A stretch of DNA of 64,000 nt from Azoarcus sp031546845 (GTDB lineage Bacteria > Pseudomonadota > Gammaproteobacteria > Burkholderiales > Rhodocyclaceae), in NCBI GenBank assembly GCA_031546845.1, contig JAVBJT010000019.1, positions 1-64,000 of the forward strand. Reading direction: 5' to 3'. Each line of letters begins with the position of its first letter. Position 1 is the stretch's first letter. The notes beneath the pieces are model-generated. The model did not search any database and was not told the DNA's origin. It saw only the letters and a list, made by a program, of their open reading frames with translations. The translations under genes were made by a program, and so were the position numbers. Below, piece by piece: positions 38,449 to 48,300 of this stretch.

Positions 38449-41264
38449 ACCGCGACCTCCATCGTGAATGTCATATACCCATCCGCCGCCACGGTCAGCG
38501 TGTGTGTGCCGCGCGTGGTCTTGAACTGCACCTGGCCGCGTGCATCCGTGTTGCGCGTTGCCTCACCGTCTAGCGTCACCGACGCCCCGGCCAGCGCGTT
38601 ACCGTTGTCGTCGGTAATCTTGAAGGTCGCCCATCCGTCCTTGAACGTCACCGCCATCGCGTCCGATGCCGCGTCGATCAAGCGCCCGCGCCGCGCGAGC
38701 GACACGGCCGGCTCGGCGCCAGCGCGCAGCTCGAGCTTGAGCGTTGCGGAAAGATCGCCGCGGCCGCGCTGGCGCGAGCGCACCACAGCTAGGCCAGCCG
38801 GCACATGCGGGTGGTCGATGCGCACGGTATCCCCCGGCGCCGGCAGATCGCCGCGATCTGGAATCGTGGCATCGATACTCCATGCCGCGCGCGCCCGAGC
38901 CGCAAGCCGCGCGGATGCGCGTTCCAGCGCATCACGTGCCGTGTGGATATGCGGCATCGCAAAATCGGCCTCGATCCGCCCGTAGCGGTCGATGGCTGCC
39001 AGCGCATCCACGGTCAGCGCCTGGCGCGCAACGCCCGCCGCCCAGTCGTAATCGAATGTCACGCGCCCGATGGTCGCAATCTGCGAATGATCCACCCGCG
39101 CGGAAATGCTGTCGCAGTTAGCCACGGTCAGCGTAAAGACCGGCTCGCCCGGCGCGTCGATCCGCGCTTGCGGCGTCGATAGCGTGCCGGCCGACCACCA
39201 CGCCCCCAGCGGCTCCAACAGCTTGGCCAGTGCCTCGCGCAAACTGATATTGCCGTCGTACACCGCGCCGACTTCCAGCCCCGGCAGATCGTCGATAAGC
39301 CGCGCGAACGCATCGGCCGGCGGCGCCCAGCCGCACAGCGAAAGCAATTCGGCCGCGATCCGCGCCGGATGTGCGAGCACCGCGCCCGTCACCGGATGGC
39401 GCCGGCCGACGACACGCACAGCGACAACCTCGTTAGCTTTCGCGGGCTGAGTCAGCCGGATCAACGCTATCGGGTGGCCAGCATCATCGACTCGCTGCAC
39501 CAGTTGCCAGCCATCGGTTTCGGCGCCGCCAACGCTTACCCAATCGACGCCCACAATCGGATGATCCGCCACCAGCCATTCCACGCGCGCCTCATCCAGC
39601 GACACGGCGCGCACGGTCGCGCGGCCGAACACCCACGGCAGATAAACGTCCTCGCGGTACATCGGCAGCTCAACGGTACGCCGCAACGGCAGCGGATCGG
39701 TCAGCAGCCGCGCACCTGCGCCGCCGGCAAGCAGATCGGCCGGCGCGACAGGTGGCGCGATGATGTTGATCTGCCGTGCGCGCATTGCCGGCGCACCCAG
39801 CGGGCCGGGAAGATCGGCCCAGGCGAGCGGCACTACCGCCGCGAGCCAACCGGGCACACCGAGCGGGCCGGGCAGTGCGCACCACGCGGCCGCGGGCGGC
39901 GATGCGACGAAACGAGGCACGCCGAGCGGGCCGTCCAGCGCCAGACATGCACGGCCGGGCGGCGACGCGACGAACGCCGGCACCCCCAGCGGGCCGGGCA
40001 ATGCCAGTTTTGCCGAAAGGGTTGAGGCTGGGCTGACCGCGACAAGTGTCGGCGCACCCAACGGGCCGGGCAGCGCGCACCACGCGCCCGGCAACGGGAA
40101 ACCGGCAAGAGGCGCGAGATAAGCCGTATCGGCGCCCACCGAGATTGAATCGTCCTTCGTATAGCGGAAATGCAGCCGGTAACGGTACGGCGCACTCTCC
40201 GGCCCGGCCGGCAGTGTTGCCGGATCGAATGCGATCCTCGTCCATGCGCCCAACCCGGACGCCGTCGCCAGCGTCGCCACGACCGCGCCGGTATCCGCTC
40301 GGCGTGCGGTGATCGTCAGCACGTCGGCGCCGGCCTGGCTCAACACCCGGTAAGCAAAATCTAGCGTGGGCGCGGCAGCGCCGAACGGGCCGGAGGCGAT
40401 CTCCGAATAGTCGCTATGCCCAATCGGCGCCGCGCGCAATGCCGGCGCCGAAATTCCGGTCATGAGCGGATAGCCGATGCCTTCGGCGTCGATCCACGCC
40501 GCCCCCGCGCTATTCAGCCAAGCCGCCGCGCCCAACCCCGTGCGCGGCACAAGCGGGCTTGGCAGCGAGAGCCAGGCTGGCGGCGGCGCGATGGTCGGCA
40601 GCGACACCGGCGGAGTGAAGTTGCCGACGTAACGCCCGACGCCGATGGTTACGCGAATGTCTTGCAGCAGCCCGTAAAACGGCTGCGGCAAGTAGGAATA
40701 GACATTGCGACCGAGATAGACCGCGCCCTGATAACCGTAATCCATCACAAACGCGCGGAATTCACCGCGCAACGTGCCATCGACGAACAGCCGTACTACA
40801 CCGTCGGCGCGACTGATTGCAACGTGATACCAGGTATTGACGGCGACGGTCCCGTTCGCGGTCGTGATGCGGGCGGTGCTCTGATAATGATCTTGCAGCA
40901 CCAGCCCGCCGCCAGCGTTGAGCCACAACCACGGTGCATTACTGTCGCGCGCCGGCCGAAAATCCAGCACCGTGCGCTGTGTATCGACGGACCCCGCGCG
41001 CAGCCAGCATTCGATAGTGAAATCGCCGCTGGCGAAAGACAGGTTTTGCCCGACAGGGGAAACAACGGCGAACGACGACGACAAGCCAGGGAACGCCAGC
41101 GCCGCGCGGCCATCGCGCGCATTCGTCATCGTCAGCGCGGCCGTGCCGGAGCACGTTACATAGCCCGGCACCGGCGCGCGGTCGATGATCTCTGTAGATC
41201 CCGCTTCGCCGCTGCACGGCAGCAGCAGCCGAACGCGATTGATGTGACTGTCGCCGTAGCTCAT
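38445..41264 (-). CDS. Large tail-tip protein with lectin-like N-terminus and Ig-like C-terminus
   Basis: A 939-residue protein. Residues about 1-220 form a LamG/concanavalin-like domain (FTIECWLRAGSVDTQRTVLDFR ... WYHVAISRADGVVRLFVDGTLRGEF). Five approximate repeats of a Leu-Pro-Gly-Pro-Leu-Gly-x-Pro unit follow (about 390-495). The middle (about 520-870) has the look of a phage hub protein, and the last 60 residues are a carboxypeptidase-regulatory/Ig-like domain (GNALAGASVTLDGEATRNTDARGQVQF). Overall it is a receptor-binding or hub protein at the tail tip, by order and domain content. Confidence 0.75.
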   Translation of the reverse strand: MSYGDSHINRVRLLLPCSGEAGSTEIIDRAPVPGYVTCSGTAALTMTNARDGRAALAFPGLSSSFAVVSPVGQNLSFASGDFTIECWLRAGSVDTQRTVLDFRPARDSNAPWLWLNAGGGLVLQDHYQSTARITTANGTVAVNTWYHVAISRADGVVRLFVDGTLRGEFRAFVMDYGYQGAVYLGRNVYSYLPQPFYGLLQDIRVTIGVGRYVGNFTPPVSLPTIAPPPAWLSLPSPLVPRTGLGAAAWLNSAGAAWIDAEGIGYPLMTGISAPALRAAPIGHSDYSEIASGPFGAAAPTLDFAYRVLSQAGADVLTITARRADTGAVVATLATASGLGAWTRIAFDPATLPAGPESAPYRYRLHFRYTKDDSISVGADTAYLAPLAGFPLPGAWCALPGPLGAPTLVAVSPASTLSAKLALPGPLGVPAFVASPPGRACLALDGPLGVPRFVASPPAAAWCALPGPLGVPGWLAAVVPLAWADLPGPLGAPAMRARQINIIAPPVAPADLLAGGAGARLLTDPLPLRRTVELPMYREDVYLPWVFGRATVRAVSLDEARVEWLVADHPIVGVDWVSVGGAETDGWQLVQRVDDAGHPIALIRLTQPAKANEVVAVRVVGRRHPVTGAVLAHPARIAAELLSLCGWAPPADAFARLIDDLPGLEVGAVYDGNISLREALAKLLEPLGAWWSAGTLSTPQARIDAPGEPVFTLTVANCDSISARVDHSQIATIGRVTFDYDWAAGVARQALTVDALAAIDRYGRIEADFAMPHIHTARDALERASARLAARARAAWSIDATIPDRGDLPAPGDTVRIDHPHVPAGLAVVRSRQRGRGDLSATLKLELRAGAEPAVSLARRGRLIDAASDAMAVTFKDGWATFKITDDNGNALAGASVTLDGEATRNTDARGQVQFKTTRGTHTLTVAADGYMTFTMEVAV
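39786..40090 (-). repeat. Tandem coding repeat in the tail-tip gene
   Basis: Five degenerate copies of about 66-72 bases encode Ala-Leu-Pro-Gly-Pro-Leu-Gly-x-Pro units. The DNA shows GGGCCGGG/GGGCCGTC words at regular spacing. Such repeats can change number by slippage. Confidence 0.7.
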
Positions 41265-41270
41265 GCCGAA

Positions 41271-41648
41271 TCAACCGAACGTCGCGGACACAAGCTCCAC
41301 GGTGCCGCCCGCGACGATGTTGACGACAGAGACAACCAATGCACCCGGCACCGGCCCGGTGCCGGCCTGGACGGACATAGTCAGCAGTTTTGTGCCGTCG
41401 CCGCTTAAAAGCTCGGCGTGATGCGCCACCCCAGCGGCCGGCGCGTTCAGCTCGGGTGCGGCGGGGGCGAGCGTAAGCCGCCCCGTGGCCGGATCGACTG
41501 TGCCGCATGGGGTTCCGAGAACAAACGTAGCGAGCAACATGCCGGCAGAGTCGTAAATCTTGATCCGCCCGGCACCGCCCCCATCGATCAAATTAGCGAG
41601 CGCTTGATGCGCGGACACGAGCGTAACGGGTTCATATTGATAAGACAT
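41271..41648 (-). CDS. Phage tail hypothetical protein
   Basis: A 125-residue protein starting MSYQYEPVTLVSAHQALANLIDGGG, with beta-rich sequence (AGRIKIYDSAGMLLATFVLG). ATG 41648 follows AGGAGG, which excludes longer starts in the frame. Family unknown; between tail genes, probably structural. Confidence 0.75.
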   Translation of the reverse strand: MSYQYEPVTLVSAHQALANLIDGGGAGRIKIYDSAGMLLATFVLGTPCGTVDPATGRLTLAPAAPELNAPAAGVAHHAELLSGDGTKLLTMSVQAGTGPVPGALVVSVVNIVAGGTVELVSATFG

Positions 41649-41656
41649 GGAGCCTC

Positions 41657-41926
41657 CTAGTTTTCGAGGGTGAGGGTCGCGGTCGCGCTCAAGCTCACGG
41701 CTTGCACGCGCCCGGTAAAAATCGTTATTCCGCGCTCGGTCAGCGTTGCCGCCGCGCGCAAGGGAGGATCGGCGAGCAGCGGCGTGACCTGCCCGCGCGC
41801 GTTGTCGAGCGTGACCGTGATGTTCGGAACCTCGCCGTTGACCGCGCTTTGCTCGTCGCCGATATCGATTAATTCCGGCCACGAGAACACGAGCGGCGGC
41901 ACCGTATGCACGATGAGCGCGAACAT
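41657..41926 (-). CDS. Small phage tail hypothetical protein
   Basis: An 89-residue protein (MFALIVHTVPPLVFSWPELIDIGDEQSAVNGEVPNITVTLDNARGQVTPLL). The ATG overlaps the stop of the upstream 1135-residue gene (ATGA). It resembles a fragment of baseplate-hub proteins with a DNARG turn, but I cannot name the family. Confidence 0.72.
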   Translation of the reverse strand: MFALIVHTVPPLVFSWPELIDIGDEQSAVNGEVPNITVTLDNARGQVTPLLADPPLRAAATLTERGITIFTGRVQAVSLSATATLTLEN

Positions 41927-44900
41927 CAGCCCAGCACCGCGCGAAACGGCAGATCGACGGAAACGGCGCGGTTTCCGGCGTGCTGCCAATTGATGTGATC
42001 GGCGAAAGACACTTCGTCCGCATCGAGCAGCGCCAGGCTCGCGCGTTCCGGCTCGCGGATATCCGCCACCAGGCACACCGGCTCCACGCCCTGCTCGGCG
42101 ACGTGATCCACCAGCGCCAGCAACGCATCCGCGCAGTCGGCCTCCAACGCACCGCCATCATCCACGCGCCACGCCCAGCGCCCGCCCATGCCGCGCCCGC
42201 GATACAGCGCACCCGGATTGATCCCGCTGCCGCGCGCCATGCCGTACTGCCGCGCCTGTGTCAGCTCGGACGCGCCCACCGTCGGCTGCCAGCCCATCCC
42301 GGCCCACAGCCAGCCGATGGCCGCGCCAGCGCCGGCATCGTCGATACGCACGCGCAAGAAGCGCACCGCGCGCGGCCCCGGCAGCGGGGCGACGATGGGG
42401 CCGTCGCGCCAGGCCGGCGTCAATGTCCATTCGTCGGCGTCGAACTCGCCGCCGGAGATCGTGATCGTGCTCATGACCGGCAGCGTATGCAGCGCCAGCG
42501 CCACGGCCTCGATATCGGTCACAGCGCCCAGGTCGATATCGAGCACCGCCGCCGGACCATCCCACGCATACGCCTGGCCGACGCGCGGCCGGCGCAGGCG
42601 CGAAACGCCGTAAGTCGCCACCGCCTGAAAGCGCCAATAATCGCCCGTCACAAAACTAGGAGCCGCCCCCGGCGCAGCCGAAAGCGTTAAGCCGTCGTCG
42701 AGCGCATGGACGCCGAAAAGATCGCCCTCGGCCCACGCGCCGCCGTCGCTCCGCCAACGCAAGCGCCCGCCTTCCAGCGCCACACCAATAACGTCGCCAA
42801 CCTCGAACGGGATTGCACCGGCAGCGAGCTCGGCCGTGGCCGGCCCGCCGGTGTAGGGCATCGGCGCGCTCGGCAGATAGAGCCAATCCGGCAGATCGCC
42901 CGACAGCGAGCCGCGCACGGCCCAGGTCTGCGTTGCGTCGCCTTCGCTCCCGCCGTTGAATGCCGCGCCGGCCGCACCGATGACGGGAATGACGATGCAG
43001 TCGCCGCTGGCATACGCCCCCGCGCCGGCACCATCGATAGTGATGGTGATTTTGTCGTCCTCTTTGAGCCGGTGCGCGCATTCAGTAACGATGCCGAAAC
43101 CGAACTCCTGTGTGCCGACAATCGATCCGTCCGGCATACGAGAGGCTGAAACGTAAGGCTTGTTCGTAAAAACCGGGAGATATTCACCGGACTCATCGAC
43201 CCACCAATACGAGTCTCCGTAGTCCCGCCAGCACACGTGCCCGGCCACGCCGCTGGCGTCAGATTTTGGGTCGGGAATGATCCCCGCGGTTGCCAGAACC
43301 TGATCCATTTGAGATGAATAGCGCCGAACGAACTGGTCGAGCGCATACGAATAGCTGCCGCTCTCGTCGGGCGAGATTTCCAGGTTCTGCCGCTCGGCGC
43401 CCTCGGTCACCCCCGCGCTCAGGTCTTGATAAAACAACTGGATTGAAAGTAGCGCGTCGCCCGATTCGGACGTGCCACGCGAAGCGGACAAGACAGTAAC
43501 CGACCCATCCATCGCCCAGCCCGAATCAAAACCGAACGCGGGCAGCACTCTTTGCTCAACGCGACCGCCGTCAGCGGTGTACGAGTAGTTGTACGGCAAC
43601 GCGACGTCTTGCGGCATGTTGGTGTAAGCCGCGTAGATGAGTTTGTAGTAGTGGCGATTAAGCGAATGGTAGTAAATCGAGCCGACGGGGCCGCCCTGCA
43701 TCGTTGTGGCTTCCGTGCTCGGCACCTTGGTTATTCCGCTCAATCCGGCCAGTGCAAGCAATTCCAATTGCATCGTCGAAAAGAATTCATCCCATACCGG
43801 AAGCGCATCGGCATATTCGTTGATGCGCTCGAGCGTTACCGCGAACGTTCCGGTAATGCGGTCGGCGAAGTCGAGGTCTTGCTTTATTGCGATCGCAACC
43901 GGCCCGATCAAAGTATTGCTGTTGAAAAATTCCGCGCGCCATCGGTACAGGGCAACGAGGCGCGTTTGAAATTCAGGTGAGAGAGACATCGAATAGCCTC
44001 CATCGGCTAAGCCCAGGCAAGCCAGGGACACGGGCAGGGGGGGAAGGTGTTCGCATTTGCAATCGAAAGAGCGGGCTGTGTAGGTGAAAGTGACGGTCTT
44101 GTTTTTCGGCTGAGCGCCGAGCAGCAAGGGCTTGAAGCAGATGCCCGGCAATCCCTCGCCGGGCTGCCGCTGGATCGGGACATACTTCGCGCGGATGCGC
44201 GTTGTGTCGGTGACGCTGGCCGCAGCCGGCGCGGGGATCGTGAAACCGACGGGGCCGTGTGCGTAGGGCGTGCCGGTGCGGGCGTTGGGCAGTACGCCGG
44301 AGATGCCGCCTTCCACCGTCCAGGCATCGCCGCCGCCCGCAGCCGCGCCGACGTAGTTGATGATGATGTTCTCGGTGGGGGCGTCGGGCTGCACCGTAAC
44401 GCCGGTCAGCGCGGTAAGCTTTTCGGAGGCCACCTTGATCGTCGCCGGCAAGGCCTGCGCGTCGGTGCGCAGCGGTATGTCGGTAACGGCCATGCCGCCT
44501 GCCGCCGTGTCGGCGGCAATCGCTCCGCGCACTTCGACAAGCGCCGAACGCGCGCGGAGTGCGGTGAGAAAGTCATACACGGTAACGACGTCGGCGTAAG
44601 TCTCCGTCACCGTGCCATCGCTCACGACCAACGTATAGCCGCCGGATACCGCGAGCACGCGCGTATTCGCCGGGATATCCCAGGCCGGCGCGGGGTCGAG
44701 ATGGAACACGAAAGCGCCGTCGCGCCAGGTCTTCCACGTGCGATGCACTTGCGGAAAGCCCTCGAACTGCACGCGCAAGGCCGTCGGTGGAATGCCGGTA
44801 CCGACGCCCGGCGGCTGCCCCCAATGCCACGCCGCGCCCTCGAGCTCGGCCCGGCCTGCCGAGATCATTTCAAGTGTGGTGTAGGGCATCGGCGCGGTAG

Positions 44901-45333
44901 TGAGGTTGCGCGTTACCTCGATGCTCAATGCGTTACCAGCTTCGCCTGGCACCCGTGCCGCGAGCTGCGCCCCGAAAAAATCGAGTACGGCATGCTCTGC
45001 CGGGTGGCCGGCATCGGCCAGCGTAAAGGTCAGCGTTTCGGGCAGGGCGCCGATATCGAGCGCGGTGATCGTCAATTGCCCATTGCCCACGCCATTGATA
45101 ACCGGCGCACTCGCACGTAGCGATGTGCCGGCGCCGTCGATAATTTCCACCTCGACCGTGCTGTCGGCTTCACCCGAAAACGGGCCGGCAAGCGTCATGC
45201 GGCCGCCGCCGATCCGGCGCTGCTCGAGCAGCCGAATGTCCGTGCTCGGGCGCTGCACGCTGGCCGTGATCGCGGCGGTGGCGACGGCGTTGTCGTGATT
45301 GGCGAGGATGCGATTGACGGAGATGGATCGCAT
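41926..45333 (-). CDS. Large virion protein, probably tail-associated
   Basis: A 1135-residue protein with no strong motif. Beta-rich segments (GVTVQPDAPTENIIINYVG, VTFTYTARSFDCKCEHLPP) and a Cys-containing patch suggest a multidomain tail-tip or distal-tail protein. It starts right after the tape measure gene (two bases apart) and precedes the small tail genes, the usual place of distal tail proteins. Confidence 0.75.
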   Translation of the reverse strand: MRSISVNRILANHDNAVATAAITASVQRPSTDIRLLEQRRIGGGRMTLAGPFSGEADSTVEVEIIDGAGTSLRASAPVINGVGNGQLTITALDIGALPETLTFTLADAGHPAEHAVLDFFGAQLAARVPGEAGNALSIEVTRNLTTAPMPYTTLEMISAGRAELEGAAWHWGQPPGVGTGIPPTALRVQFEGFPQVHRTWKTWRDGAFVFHLDPAPAWDIPANTRVLAVSGGYTLVVSDGTVTETYADVVTVYDFLTALRARSALVEVRGAIAADTAAGGMAVTDIPLRTDAQALPATIKVASEKLTALTGVTVQPDAPTENIIINYVGAAAGGGDAWTVEGGISGVLPNARTGTPYAHGPVGFTIPAPAAASVTDTTRIRAKYVPIQRQPGEGLPGICFKPLLLGAQPKNKTVTFTYTARSFDCKCEHLPPLPVSLACLGLADGGYSMSLSPEFQTRLVALYRWRAEFFNSNTLIGPVAIAIKQDLDFADRITGTFAVTLERINEYADALPVWDEFFSTMQLELLALAGLSGITKVPSTEATTMQGGPVGSIYYHSLNRHYYKLIYAAYTNMPQDVALPYNYSYTADGGRVEQRVLPAFGFDSGWAMDGSVTVLSASRGTSESGDALLSIQLFYQDLSAGVTEGAERQNLEISPDESGSYSYALDQFVRRYSSQMDQVLATAGIIPDPKSDASGVAGHVCWRDYGDSYWWVDESGEYLPVFTNKPYVSASRMPDGSIVGTQEFGFGIVTECAHRLKEDDKITITIDGAGAGAYASGDCIVIPVIGAAGAAFNGGSEGDATQTWAVRGSLSGDLPDWLYLPSAPMPYTGGPATAELAAGAIPFEVGDVIGVALEGGRLRWRSDGGAWAEGDLFGVHALDDGLTLSAAPGAAPSFVTGDYWRFQAVATYGVSRLRRPRVGQAYAWDGPAAVLDIDLGAVTDIEAVALALHTLPVMSTITISGGEFDADEWTLTPAWRDGPIVAPLPGPRAVRFLRVRIDDAGAGAAIGWLWAGMGWQPTVGASELTQARQYGMARGSGINPGALYRGRGMGGRWAWRVDDGGALEADCADALLALVDHVAEQGVEPVCLVADIREPERASLALLDADEVSFADHINWQHAGNRAVSVDLPFRAVLG

Positions 45334-45334
45334 A

Positions 45335-48300
45335 TCAGACTCCGCGCCGGGTGAGGTTTTGAATTGCGGGCATCAACGAGCGCGCGATCTGCTCGGCCTG
45401 CGCTTTGTTCGATAGATCGACGCCGGGCTGCAGGTTAATGACGACGGCCGGGCTATTCCCCGGCGTTTGCGTGGGCGTTTCGCGCTCGCTCTCCTTTGCC
45501 TTTTCCGCCGCCTTGTCCTCGGCGTCTTTGCGCTTTGCTTCGACTGCCGCCGCGTCGCGCTGCTTTTTTTCCTCGACTTGGATTTGCTTGAGCAAGTCGA
45601 TTTGCTTGTTGTACGCGGAAATTTCGGCATTGATGCGCGCCAGCTCGTCCTTGTCGCCGCGTATTTGCGCGCGCTCGCGGTCGATTTCCAGCCGTGCGAT
45701 ATTGCGGTCGATTTCCGTGCGCTCGCGGGCGGCCCGAGCGGCGGCGATCTCTTCCTCGGTGCCGTTGAGCTCGAGCAGGCGCAGTTCCAAATCTTCAACG
45801 CCTCGGGCGGCGCTGCTGCCCATGCTTGACTGTGAGCGGTCAAGTTGCTCCATCGTTCTGACATATTCGGCAGCGGCTTCGTCGAGCTGATTGATATGCA
45901 GTGCCCCGGCCTGGAAGGCTTTGTAAACGCTGTCGGTGGCTTCGCGGGCGTAGCGGCTGGCGGCGTCCTCGCCGCGCAGCCAGGCCTGTTCTATTGTTTC
46001 GCTGTTTCGCTCGGATGAATCGGCGACCAGGTTGCCGGCGTCATCCCAGGTCTTTTCAATGACGCTTTGTGCGTCGGCCGCCGCGTCGCCGATAAACGCG
46101 ACTTTGTCGGCAGCGGCATCGGCGGCATCGCCGACGCCCTTGGTTGCGGCGGCGGCCTCTTTCATGCTGCGCACGATGGTTTTACCGGCGTTGTCGGCTT
46201 CGATTGAAACGCCGTTGATCGCCGCTTGCGCTTTGAGCGCATCAGTCGCAACGCCGTTGTTTGCCTCGATGGCAGCCTTGGCATAGACGATGAAGCTCTC
46301 TTGCAACTCGCGCGCGGAAGCTGTTCCGGAATCACGAATGGACTCGAACAGGTTGCGGGCGTTGTCGGCGGCGCGGCGCAGTTCGGCATCGGAAGTGACG
46401 CCGAGTTGCCGGAAGGCCTCGGCGGCTGACTGAATGCCGGGCGTTGCATCTTCGATGCGCTGACGAGCCGCGGCCATCGCATCCCCGAGCCGGGCCACGC
46501 CGTCGGCGCTGAGCTTGCCGGATTCGGCGATGCCTTTCAGTTGCGTTTCGAGCGCGGCCAGCGCTTGTTGGCTGTCGGCCTTGCCGATCGCGGCGGTCAG
46601 CGCAGCCTCGATGGCACGCCCCGCCTGCTCACCTTCAATGCCCGCCGCTTCGAGCGACGCGGCGATGTTGTCGACCGCGTCCATCGCCTCTTCGGCGGCG
46701 ACACTGATTCGCCCTATCGCGGTTTCGGCGTTGATGCCGAGCTTGTCGAACGACGCGAGCAACACTTGCTCATTGATGCGTGCCAGTTGCTCGGCTTCGT
46801 CGGCCATTCCGCGCAGCCCCATTTCGGCCTGCATGGTGAATTCGCGCAGTTCGTTTGCGGTCATCGACGCAAAACGTTGACGTAGCGCCGCGTCGATCTG
46901 CTCGCCGGTCGCAAGCGCCGACTTTTCGAGCAGGCGCATGTCGGCGGCGTATTTGGCAATGCCATCCGAACTCGAAAAGTCAGCGGCGGCAGCAATCTTT
47001 TTGAGCGCGTCGGTGGTGCTTGTGCCCTCTTTCGCAGCCTTGATCATTTCCCGCTGGACTTCCTCGAGGGCGAATTTACCCTGCGCGAGCCCCTTCCATT
47101 CGAGCGCATCATCGGCGCGTTTCAGCGCTTCGAGCCGCGCATTGACGAGCTCGAGGGTGCGCTCGAAGTCTTCCGCCCCGATGCGACCTTCATGGAACGC
47201 TTTCGGCAACGCCTCGGCGAGTTTCTCCGCGCTGTCCTGCCCCATCCGGCCAATGCGCTCGGAAAAAGCCTTGTCGATCTCGTCGGCCGTCAGCTTGCCT
47301 TCATCGCGCAGCTCGTGGAGCTGGTCGATCAGCGCGGAAATGCCGGTTTCCGATGTGAGGTCCGCATTTTTGAGGGTTGCGCCCAGGTCTTTGAGGGCAC
47401 CGGCGGACTCTTCCGCCGCACTCTTCGAGAAAAGCAGCTTGCCGGCGAGCTCGCCGATAATCGAGATAGCCAGCGTCCAGCCGGTGAATTTGAGCACTGC
47501 GAACTTGCTCAAAAATCCGAACGCGGACTGAGCCGCGCCGCCGATCCCCGCGAACGCCGAAGCGCCCGATGCGGCAGCGGCATTTTGCGCGCGGATGGCG
47601 GCGGCGTTCGCGGTAATCCTCGGCGCCGCCGTTGCCGCTGCCGTGCCGTGCGCGCCTGTCGCCGTGGCCGCCGCGCCGATCGAGGTCGCAGCTCCAGCCG
47701 CCGCGGTACCCTGCGCTTGCGTTGCCTTTGCCCCCGCCGCCGCCGAAACCGCCTGCGCCTGCACTGCTTTCGTCGCCGCAAGCAGGCTTGTAACGTAGGC
47801 CTGGACAGCCATCGCGCCCTTGGCCGCGAAGCCGGCGAGCAGCACTTCGCCGGCTTTCATCGCGGCGTCGGCGATGTTATCGAGGTTGCTGCCTACGGCG
47901 TCGATCAACTCGACGATCCGCGACGTTGCGCCGGATGCGCGATTCGCTTCGCCGATATATGCGGACCAGTTGTTTTGCAGACGCGTGAGAGCGTCGGCGA
48001 CGGTCGTGTTCATACCCTCGGCGGCGGCTTTGTTGGCCTCCACCGTCTGGCGCAGGCCTTCGTTAAGTTCGCTGACCGACAGCTTCCCGGTTACGCCCAG
48101 CTTGCGGATTTCTTCCCCGCTGCGCCCCGTGGCTTCCGAGATTGCATCGACGATAGAGGGCGTGGCGGCAAGAATGCTTTGCCATCCGTCGACCTCGATC
48201 TTTCCCGACTCTATTGATTTTGTATAAGCGCTGATCGCAGCCGACGCTTTGTCGGCTGACGCGGCATTGGTCGTCAGCAAATAGCTGTATGAGTCGGTGA

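Noticed and set aside
39369..42690. Several + strand frames of 100-330 codons opposite the tail genes
   Set aside because: They are antisense to genes with overlapping ATGA starts and Shine-Dalgarno sites; their residues are Arg/Ala/Pro-rich.
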